Below are positions 54,996 to 64,000 of a stretch of DNA of 64,000 nucleotides, piece by piece. The stretch spans positions 7,266,398 through 7,330,397 of the forward strand of contig OW051469.1 of the NCBI GenBank assembly GCA_932521025.1. Reading direction: 5' to 3'. The notes beneath the pieces were generated by a model. The model searched no databases. It was not told where the DNA came from and saw only the letters and a program-made list of their open reading frames with translations. Source of the DNA: Oscheius onirici. Its lineage: Eukaryota > Nematoda > Chromadorea > Rhabditida > Rhabditidae. Every line of letters starts with the position of its first letter. Positions within the stretch are counted from its first letter, which is position 1. A program made the translations under genes and the position numbers.

Positions 54996-56637
54996 TGCTC
55001 CTACTCAGATAAGCTCCCTAAACACGATTTAAGGCCGTGAGTAAAGATCGCAACGTGGTCAAGAATCCTTTCACGTGGATATTGTACTATGTCCATCGCT
55101 ATTTGAGGTAATAAGTTTTCCAAACTTGATTCGGCTAAACACATGAACTGACTGACTTGTTCTCTACGGCTAAAAGTAAAGAGGGGGAAAACAATGCAAA
55201 ATGTTTCAAAAAATTGGCACCTTACTCAACAACCGTTATTTGTGAGCTAATCGGAACCCTCAACCGCTCCTTTTGATGGTCCAAGATTTCATAAAAAAGG
55301 ACTGAAATCTCTTCAATGTGGATAACGTTCAGCTTGTAAACTGACGAAAATCTAGCTCACAATAAAGAAATCTCTCAGATTGACCCCTCCCTACATACTC
55401 TTCATCTGTTTCTACATCGCCTTTATCCCTCTGCTGAAGGGACTCGCAATCATTGACTTCAAACTTCTCGACTCTGTCGAAACTTGCAAAAAGTACTGGC
55501 ATAAGAATATTGGCTACTACAACAACTTTAACAGCGCAACAAATGTTTCTTTTATTTCTATTCCTCTACTTTTTCATTTAGTGCTATGGGCACACCTGGT
55601 ATCTGGCCTGTGATTTTCAAATATACGTCGTGGCTCCCGTCTTTCTGCTCTCCTTCTATTGGAACCATATTTGGGGAGCCATCTCTATAATTTTGGCCTG
55701 TACCGGAAGTGTCGGCATCACTTTCGGAATGATCTATCACTACGATCTTGGTGTTTCGATGGACCATTACAAGTAGGTAGTCATGTCGGAATCGGAAATC
55801 TTAATGTTTAGGACCCAAGCAATGTTCCAAAAGAAGCTATACCTGGTACCGTGGATCCGTTGTACTCCATATCTCCTTGGAATCTGGACTGGATACATCC
55901 TGGCGACGAAGAAACTGACAGATAGGAAGAGATGGTATCCTTTGGCAGCCATGGCACTATGGACACTCGGCATCGCGGCTGCGTTGGCTTGTGTCTACGG
56001 AGCCCACGATTATCTGGACTTTCACAAGGACTGGGAGTAAGATAATCTATTGGACTGAGCTAATTTGAGTACTTTAGCAAATTTACAAGGTCGTTCTACT
56101 ACTCATTCAGTCGGATCGGGTGGGGAATGTTCGTCTGCTTTGTCGTCTTGGCAAACTTTTACGGATATGGAGGTCAGTGTTTTTAAGCAATTATATGAGG
56201 AACTGTGTGGTCGAACCATGACCATGTTCGGTCTCTCTAGCTATCCTTCGAATCTTTTCTCATCTTCATCCCATTTCTTGTAGGTCCCATTGCCAAACTG
56301 ATGGAGCATCCTCTTTGGCAGCCCCTTGGAAGACTCTCCTTCACAGCTTATCTTGTCCATCGCTTCGTCCTGTACTATTTCCTCGATCTTCTTGACAAGC
56401 CCCTCCACTTCAACAACATCTGGCAGCAGGTAGAACTTGTTTTCTTCTCAAAATGTTTTTTAGTTCCTTGGGTACACGATCCCTATCACCGTCATGGCTT
56501 ACATCTTCGCCTTCGTCTGGAGCTGTCTCTGTGAGATTCCGATACTCAAATTGGAAAAGTTTTGCATTGAAAAGTTGATGGCTTTGAGGAAGAAGCCAGC
56601 TGGAAAAGAATCTGAAAAATGGGAAGAAGAAAAATAA
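53691..56637 (+). CDS. NRF-6-type membrane O-acyltransferase, tandem copy B
   Basis: Same exon plan as copy A. The N-terminal half (signal peptide, NRF domain, TM1 and the start of the acyltransferase-3 domain, to 54995) is identical as far as I read. The second half has diverged: AVSKDRNVVKNPFTWILYYV, DFKLLDSVETCKKYWHKNIG (copy A has DFDLLPSVDICKKYWWKNLL), SFYWNHIWGAISIILACTGS, VGVSMDHYKT-type substitutions, and VHRFVLYYFLDLL in place of VHRFVEYYFLDLL. It ends KWEEEK at 56637, only 4 nt from the stop of the convergent gene. The frame is intact throughout, so both copies are probably functional. Substitutions fall mainly in loops, suggesting retained activity with possibly changed substrate. 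Confidence 0.86.
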
Positions 56638-56641
56638 ATTT

Positions 56642-58849
56642 TCATTTGCTCGGCATACATTTCAATCTCTCGAAAGCCACTTTTTCCAGTCCTTCTCGGT
56701 CGTCTGGATGAGCAATATCAATCAGTTCCCTGGCGCGTTGTCTGATATTCTTGCCCCACATTTCGGCCACGCCGTACTCTGTCACAATATAGTGGACATG
56801 TCCTCTCGTTGTGACCACTCCAGCTCCCGGAGACAGGGTCGGCACAATTTTGGACTTTCCTTTGGCAGTTCTGGATGGGAGTGCCAAGATGGCCTTTCCT
56901 TTTCCATCTTTCGCTGTTGCTGCCGCGGTTATAAAATCAACCTGGCCACCGAATCCTGTGAGAGGAGATTATGCAGATTGGAAGAGAATCAAACCAGAAT
57001 AAAAGGAGGATCCAATAGAGTCAGAGACGACCTGACCGGTCAAATCGACCTCAAGAGCCGAGTTGATAGCTGTCATTTGAGTGTTCTGTCGGATGGTGTC
57101 TACGTGGTTTGTCCAGCCGCAGCAGCCAAAATCTGAAAGGGAATGATGAAATGAGAGAGAACGACAAAGACAAAGACGTATCTGTCTTTCATTTGTCTTT
57201 GTTTTTTAAAATGTAGAACTTTTTGTTACACCAGGGAAAAGCGAGCAAAGTCTGCCCAAATGGAACTTTCTTCCGCCTGTGTTGCTTTCCCACGGGGAAT
57301 GCAACCCGCTTGTTCAAGAATTTCCTTGTTCCTCTCGCCCGTTTTGAAGTAACCCAAACGAAGGTGGCTAATTTTTGCAATCCCCTCGGAAGGACACAAG
57401 AAATATATATTCAGTAAAGAAATGACTAGCTTTCTTTCTCATAATCACTCAAAAGAACTTACAGAAGGACGAGTTTTTGTTTAGAGTATCGTAGAATTTC
57501 CTTGTTCCGAAGGCAAAGCTTGTCACTAATTTGCCCGGATGTACAGACTTCTTCTGATTGGTAATGACTCCAAGATCCAACAGTTCCAAGACCCCGTCAC
57601 TGACTAACTCTGTATGGATTCCAAGATCTTTGTGTTTTTTCATTGCTTTTAGAGTAGAGTCAGGAATGGCACCAATCCCTGGAACAGAATCAGATTTCTA
57701 TCAGTTCACTCACCCAGTTGCAGTGTGGCTCCATTCTCGACCAGTTTTTCCGCCACAATTTTGCCAATCTTCTCCTCGACTTCGCTGAAAGGCTCATCGG
57801 CTCCTTTGGCATAAATGAGACGATCCGTTTCTACTAGACAGTCAATGTGACTGACATGAATGACTCCTTCTCCGTAAGTGTGAGGCATCGACTTGTTCAC
57901 AATCGCGATAATCTTCTTGGCATGCGAGGCAGCTGCCAGGGAACAGTCAATGTCGGTTCCCATTGAACAGAAACCTCGTTCGTCTGAGAAAATCGAGAGT
58001 GTATGAGTTCGGGGAATAAGTCTTACCTGGAGGACTCACAGTGATAAAGGCGTAGTCTACATTGTGAGCTCCAGTTTCATAGAGACGAGGAATGTCAGAG
58101 AGAAAGACGGGAATGTAGTCGGCCTGTCCTAAACTCCTCTTGTTCCAGTTAGATGTTTCTGGTTAAACTACTGATCTACCAGTTTAATAATGTTCTACAA
58201 CGTTTTAGATCAATAGTTATAACTAACGAAACGAGGGTAAAATGAAGACGTTTGGGTACTGATCGAGTTAGTTAGGAGACACACGGAGAATGAATGGTCT
58301 AACCTACGAGAAGCTCTAGTTGACTTGATTTAAGCGAATAAAGATTCAAAGATCCAGTTAGTGAGGGCTCTCTGACCAGCCCCAGCATTTCCAGTACAAG
58401 ATAGCAGTTTTGTGTTTCACAGGAGAAAAACTGTACCTTCTTTTATGAGCGGTCTCGTATAGCCATCGATAAAGAGACAGTTGGACCTGATCTTTCCTAA
58501 ATTCCTTTCTTTCATTGAGACAATAAAAACCAACCCCAGTACTTCTTGTCCGTCCACGGAATATTTCCACAGAGAATAATGTGACTCATCCTAATGTCCT
58601 TCAATTCCTGACTATCAACTCTTCTGCACAGAGCTTCCAGTAGTTCTGTAGGAGTCGAGGCATGCGAATGCACAAAAATGTCGGAATCTGAAGGTTTTAA
58701 AGTCTTTATTTCTATTTTCTCTACTTACTAGACGATACAGAAGAAACAGCCTCATCTGGTCTGACTAGTCGTGGAGTTTTTCCGGGCAGCGGCGACCAGA
58801 GACGGGAAGACGAGCGTAACGAGGTGAGGCAGACGCGTGTCGGATGCAT
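56642..58849 (-). CDS. Acetyl-CoA hydrolase / 4-hydroxybutyrate CoA-transferase family enzyme, mitochondrial
   Basis: Family: CoA-transferases forming a glutamyl-CoA intermediate; animal members are mitochondrial. The N-terminus MHPTRVCLTSLRSSSRLWSP looks like a presequence, followed by RPDEAVSSV, IFVHSHASTPTELLEALCRR, MSHIILCGNIPW, IRSNCLFIDGYTRPLIKEG (58475-58434), ADYIPVFLSDIPRLY, NVDYAFITVSPPD, GFCSMGTDIDCSLAAASHAK, MPHTYGEGVIHVSHIDCLVE, GATLQLGxGIGAIPD, HTELVSDGVLELLDLGVITN, VTSFAFGTRKFYDTL, INSALEVDLTGQ, GGQVDFITAAA, GAGVVTTRGHVHYIVTEYGV and LIDIAHPDDREGL. Domain order and length (about 460) are complete. Introns at 57137-57465 and 58141-58433 are longer. C. elegans has a similar gene (acer-1), but I do not assign orthology. 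Confidence 0.88.
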
Positions 58850-59905
58850 CTCTGACTACTAGGAAGATGGATGTTTACACGTGTGATGAAGGAGACGCAG
58901 AGATCAAAAATCAAAGAAAACTTGGGAGTATTCTACTGTCTAATGGGAGGGGGAATTACAAGCAACAATATTTCGCATCTGTGTCATAAAACTGCTGACG
59001 TTATTGAGGAATAGCGTAAACAATTCAAAAGATCTTGTTGACACTAGCTTTGGAAACGCATGTCACAATGTGGATGACCGACAGTACGGAACTATTATAG
59101 GAAAGCCGAAGCTCCTTTTTCATAGACAAGGTCGTATACTTTTTTTTACATCAACACGTTGTAAAAGAAAGTGAATTGGGAAGAACCTCACCATTCTGTT
59201 TTTAACACCAAAAAAGACTAGTTTCACGCTTTCAGCAGGAACAGATAAAGCGCAGGAATTTGACAGGCAAAAAGGGCACCGAAACCTGTCTTCCTTCTCC
59301 ACTCTATTCGAAAATAGGAACAAATTCGTCTCTCACTGCATTTGCATTGTTTTAACTAAAAGTAAACCAAAAATTCGATATTTTGTAGCGGGAAAGAGAA
59401 AACAGGCGAACCGTGTGACTGCCGATGGCATTAGCGGAGGTTAATCCTTCTCCGACGGAGTAAACTGTCTCTTTGAGAGAAAGAGAACAAAGTCTGGAAA
59501 AGTCAGAGCACGATCAGATGTTCGGGTGGTCTTATCTGCGGCAGTGATTGGAGCGCGACTGGACATCGATCAGACAGGCCCCTGTCCAAGAGTATCGAGT
59601 TGCGCGAAAAGAATTCATATGAGATAACAATAGACGAGAGAGAGACAGATCAAAGAGAAAGAATGGGGATAGCTTAGATAGAGAAAGAGAGACCCATTAC
59701 TGACCCTTACGTTGAATAGACTCAAAAAAACAAATAGTCACCGTCTGAGATACCCTACAATGTCGTCAACCACAATTCTTAAAAACCTACGCGTAACAAT
59801 AAATATGAGTCAAGTTAAACCTAAATGAGTCTTATGTGTGTACAAAAATAGAGGGGGAAGGCTAGTAAAGGGAAATTTCTTAGAAAAAAAGGAAAGGAAC
59901 CTAAT
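58850..59905. other. Intergenic region, no gene seen
   Basis: Between the CoA-transferase start and the transportin stop, both on the minus strand. Contains purine-rich stretches (59470-59490, 59630-59690). A minus-strand frame at 59120-59323 has two CxxC-like groups but no splice or domain support. Confidence 0.4.
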
Positions 59906-62900
59906 CTAGTTGTACAGCTGGATGAGATCACGGATTTCGCTGTAAAGTTCACGACTTCCAACACAGAGAGGACTGAAATGGGTTTTTATGGACAAACATA
60001 GAGAAAAGACTCACTTGTCGGTAATGTTGAAAACAAACTGTTGAAGCTGAGCATCGGTAGCGGCCAGACCGCCTTTTGGAAGCTGAGAGACGGCAGACGT
60101 CACCCAGTCCTTGAACTGCTGAAATGAAATTTGGAGAATGAGAAGAAGAGGCTCATTTAGGCAAATTAGCTCGGACTTTGCAAGTTTTAGATTTCTTATC
60201 CTGACAATTTCTGACTTGCCTTTTGAGATCCCGGACAAACAAACAAACATCCAAACAGAGTTCGCCACAGACATCATTTCGCTTTAGTAGAGATTTCGCC
60301 TAGCTCGAAATGCGCAAAATCACATTTTAGTACACGTCATTTTCAGATCAAAGTTTGTTTTTTTCAGTCGCTGATTCTTCTTTCCTCTAGATCATCATTC
60401 CCCGTATCCCGATCTTTCCAGTATAAGATACGACGCTAGAAACAAGAGATTTCCTATCAGAGGACTTTGAATCAACAAAGTCCGAGACGAGGGATAAAAT
60501 AACAGGAAACCCACCACTGAATCGTATTTTCCGATTATGAAGATGATTTCGGCCATGTCGCGACGAAGATTCCCAGAGACGGTGAAGAGAGCCGCATGGA
60601 GACAGTTGTAGATGAGCTGCGGGGCCAGCGAGGTCAGAATTTCTTTGGCCTTCTGCACTCCGGCGTCGTTGTAATTGTGCTAAAATACATTTTCTTATAA
60701 TAAACAAAAAGAACGTACTCTACGAGCAAAATTGAGCTGATCGACGTGGTCGGTGAAGAATTTTGTGACACTTCTGCTCGCCTCTTGATGGTCTAGAGCC
60801 AGTGCCACCAAGGCGTATCTGTAGATTTCGGCCGACACCGGATGATCGAAGAAGGACGATGGAGCTCGTTGGACAAATCTGCCGGCCAGCCGGAAGAAAT
60901 CGTCTACAGTATCCGGATGATCGCGCATCGTCAGCTGGACGCTACCACTTCGCGTCTCGAAAAAGTGGAAAGTGACGGCGGCGAGATGCTGGAGCATCTG
61001 GAGAAGACCGGGTCGAGCCGGCTCAATGGTTCCGTACTCGTCGACGAGAATTGAAGCCAGGTAGAGAATACACGAGTGGGGGTAGTTTGTGTAGATGGCC
61101 ATCAGTTCCTGGATAATTGGGTCCAGGTAGACACATGACTGAGGGCCCAGCGAACGGACGAGGTATCTGAAAATTGTTTTTTTTACACAAATATAAAAAA
61201 AAGCCAGGTGAAGTTGCTTCGGGACCAAAATTACTGAAATATTTTCAACCATTTTTTCTCGTTTTTTTAAATCTACATTTAGCCTCTAAAAGAGCATAGA
61301 ACTCGCAAAAGGACTTTGAACGGAAATACGTCCAACAGCGACCAGAAATAGCCCGATATTAATTCTAACAGGAAAAAAGCGAACCTGAGGGAGCGACAGG
61401 CATGTTCGACGACTCTCTGCCTGGCCTGATAGCGATTCAGGACGCTCTGAAGACGTTCGAACAGCACTCCGGAAATTTCGGTCCACGGAGCCGGAATTGG
61501 CGGTCCGTTGGGGTCACAGCTCCACGGCTTGATCTGCTTGAAAATGGCCGAAATACGGTCGACCCAGATGATGGCGTCCTTGGCGACAAATTCCCACGAG
61601 TCCGTGACTGGCTGATTCTCATCGTTTCCGGCCTTTTTCGTCGCGTCCTCCGTCAAAATCTGTGTTATTTTTTGTATTAAATAACGTTTAAATTATACCT
61701 GATTCAGTCGAAGAGCAATCGGCTCGCACATCTGATTCAGACAAGAGCGGATTTCCAAATTCTGCATGTTAACGACGATGGCTGTTGCAGCTGAACTTTT
61801 TAATTTAAAAAGCTTTGAAAAGCATGTACCTTTGAGCAAGTTAGTAGCCGAGAGCTCCATTTCGCGTCCTTTGGTCGTACTCTTCTCCAAGACGGCAATG
61901 TGGCCCATCAGATGAGGATACACACTTGTCAGTTGCCTGCTCGAGCGCGTTACGATCTGTATACGCTTTATTGTAAAAAAAAATACAATAAAAACTACTT
62001 TTTCGATGGAATCTGAGGTATACTTGGAGAATTTTGGATTCGCCACGAGGAGGAGGAGCCAATTCAGAACTTTGTCTGAAAATGATCTTAAAAGAAGCTA
62101 AAAACGAGAACCTACGATGGAATTCGGGATGTTTTTCAAGCCATTCGTCACAGCCTCCGAGCAACTCGACCGAGGTCGCGATCAGACAAGGATGGGTGTT
62201 GGCGGGAAGGGAGGTGATCGAATTCACGACGTCCGGTAGCACGCTGTTCTTGCTCTCCCTTAATTTTTAATTTTTAAGTTGAAAAATAAGGAAATACGGT
62301 AAGAGATTGTGGACGACGGAGGCCATGATGTAGAGAGCGGCTTCCATCTCGTCCCAGGTACTGTTTGGATTGCTGGCGCAGGTCTTCAGCATCTCGTACA
62401 TCATATTTATGCAGTTGTCCGTGCTGATGATATAGACCACGTCCTTTACCGTTTCAGCTACCTAGAAGACTAAGTTTTAGAGCATGTACGACTTAATTTT
62501 GAATATTTTTGTTCAAATTACGGAAAACGTTGGTCAAGGCCTAGAAAATGCACGAGAAATGTGGCTCAACCGTTTTCGATAACTGCTTGAACATGTTCGT
62601 CGACGTTTTGGCCTCTTTCAACTAATTTAAGGGTTTGCAAAGCTTTAACTTTTTGGATCTGTCAGATATGCAGTAATTTTTAATTCCTCAACAAGTTTAA
62701 ACTCTGTTGTTACTATATTCAACCCTTTTACGCCAAAATAAGCTTTGGAAAGTACTGTACCTTTTGCCGAAAGGCCACAAACTCGTTGGACTCATCAGGA
62801 ATATCCTCCTCGTCCGTATCGAAACGAGCGTGACGATAGAGAGCAGCAATGTAGCGATTCACGTACGGTTTATACTTTTCCAGATAGCTGTCGTCGTCGA

Positions 62901-64000
62901 TAACGAAAAAGGCCTCCGAAAGACGATACCACACGTTGAACGTTTTCTCGATTATCTGTATTTTTGATTAGTTTGATTGGAAGAAATGCTAACCGAGTAA
63001 TCGTGATGTCCAGCTAGTAAGAGGAGAAGTTCAAGGGAGTAGAGACAGCCCAGCTGGATATTGGCGGGATCGGAGTGGTCGGTGGACGGATCGTTGACAA
63101 TTTTCTCGATTAACGACTCGTTCAGTTCGGTAAAGACTCGAGCATAGTTTTGCAGCCTTAAATGGGTATTTTAGCAGACAAAAAGAGGGATTTCTGCTAT
63201 GGTTTGTGCAATAATTGTGCAAATTGCCTAACATCTGTCTTTTTTATAGTTTTTCGCGTCTTGTTTCGAATTCAACTTGTGGACATGAAAATCCCTCGAA
63301 AAATATGAGAAATGAGTTCAGACGGTTTCTCAGAGCTGCAAATGACAAAAACCTACTGATAAAGATCGTCTCGCGCCACGGCGGCATGGAACGGATTGAC
63401 CAGACTATAGATCTGTCGCTGAATGCTCTTCGCCAAGGCCAAATGGGCTCCATAGTCTTCGGCAATGATGGTTCCGGCCACGATGCATTCCGTCACGGCG
63501 TCATGAAGTGATGGCGTAATTCCAGCCATACCCTGAATGATTGTTTAGGGTTTAAACGTCAAAAAACGGTTACGAAAAGATGAAAAGCAGCTGGAAGAAG
63601 GTCTCCATTGGCCAGAGGCTCCGTACAAAGGGCTGGATTGTCCAAATAGGCTGCGACACACGAGAAGACTCTTTTGACGATATCCTCGTCCGATTGGAAC
63701 TGACCGAGGACGGAATGCTAAAAGGTTTTCCGTATAAAATATCAAAAAGGGGGCTTACGAGGTATGCGAAGACGTCTGTAGCGCTAACAGCCAGCTCCTC
63801 GCGAATAGCTTTTCGTCTGTTCTCTCCGACTCGAATACTTTTCAGTTCCTCCGGAAAGACTTTGAGAAGATGGAGCATCATACGCGTCCGGTCGCCAGTC
63901 AGGGTGGAACATCTGAAAATTGAAGTTTTTTTAGAGGTTTGTTAGTCTGAAAAATAGCGATTTTGTTCCAGTGAACTTTTGCCCGTAAGTTTTCTATGTC
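59906..64000 (-). CDS. Transportin-3/importin-13-type nuclear import receptor (3' part, continues beyond window)
   Basis: Importin-beta-superfamily HEAT-repeat receptor that carries SR-rich splicing factors into the nucleus. Recognised by collinear TNPO3-like segments on the minus strand: VFPEELKSIRVGENRRKAIR (63840), a segment with NVWYRLSEAFFVIDDDSYLE (62930), HPCLIATSVELLGGCDEWLE (62200), QARQRVVEHACRSLRFA (61420), HSCILYLASILVDEYGTIEP (61070), RDHPDTVDDFFRLAGRFVQR (60930), ALDHQEASRSVTKFFTDHVD (60780), LTSLAPQLIYNCLHAALFTV (60640) and a C-terminus ending EIRDLIQLYN at 59906. Exons are separated by short introns of 40-60 nt plus a few longer ones. The N-terminal Ran-binding HEAT repeats are outside the window. 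An antisense copy of the 100-bp repeat sits in the intron near 60165-60290. Confidence 0.87.
60165..60292 (-). repeat. Dispersed ~100-bp repeat, copy 4 (inverted, in transportin intron)
   Basis: Read on the minus strand it begins CTAAAGCGAAATGATGTCTG and GTTTGGATGTTTGTTTGTTT, with frame MMSVANSVWMFVCLSGISKG, aligning to the copies at 50920, 51845 and 52105. Confidence 0.6.

Noticed and set aside
57189..57417. Open frames on both strands inside a CoA-transferase intron
   Set aside because: The flanking exons join in phase without it and the family has no insert here.
1..64000. CRISPR arrays, operons with Shine-Dalgarno sites, rRNA
   Set aside because: None seen; the window is spliced eukaryotic DNA.

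Overview
This is a compact eukaryotic window that looks like a nematode. Genes lie on both strands and are split by very short introns (many 36-50 nt) with GT donors and TTTTCAG-type acceptors. Several start codons sit just 3' of such an acceptor, as expected where mRNAs can be trans-spliced. The families are also nematode-weighted: a patched-related (PTR) protein, NRF-6-type acyltransferases, an ET-module GPI protein, a three-LIM zyxin, and an alanyl-tRNA synthetase cut down to its aminoacylation core. No species call is made. Gene models below were assembled by hand from reading-frame and splice-phase continuity.

Layout. 0-10 kb: a small single-pass membrane protein (+), BRAP2 (-), PINK1 (-) and, from a shared 306-bp divergent promoter, the CK2 beta subunit (+). 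10-20 kb: a zyxin-like gene (-) and about 4 kb of mostly non-coding DNA. 20-30 kb: a PTR protein (+), a protein with two BTB-like segments (-), mitochondrial-type AlaRS (-) and a SUZ-domain gene (+). 30-35 kb: a repeat-rich spacer with two inverted-repeat transposon remnants, then a second SUZ gene. 35-43 kb: small, mostly secreted or membrane proteins and a LINE reverse-transcriptase fragment. 43-47 kb: a Cys-loop receptor gene (-) carrying a LINE 3' end in an intron. 47-57 kb: two tandem NRF-6-type acyltransferases (+) separated by about 2.8 kb with few genes. 57-64 kb: an acetyl-CoA hydrolase/CoA-transferase (-) and the 3' part of a transportin-3 gene (-) that runs off the window.

Most genes are unrelated housekeeping, signalling or membrane genes and do not form one pathway. 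The most notable structures are: a stretch of about 1.36 kb with no difference seen between the 5' halves of the two acyltransferase genes, inside otherwise diverged copies (probable gene conversion); three different non-autonomous inverted-repeat elements with visible target-site duplications; a SUZ gene duplicate with an apparent GC-AG intron; a PINK1 whose HRD histidine is glutamine; and a dispersed repeat of about 100 bp whose copies share a Trp-Met-Phe-Val-like reading frame.
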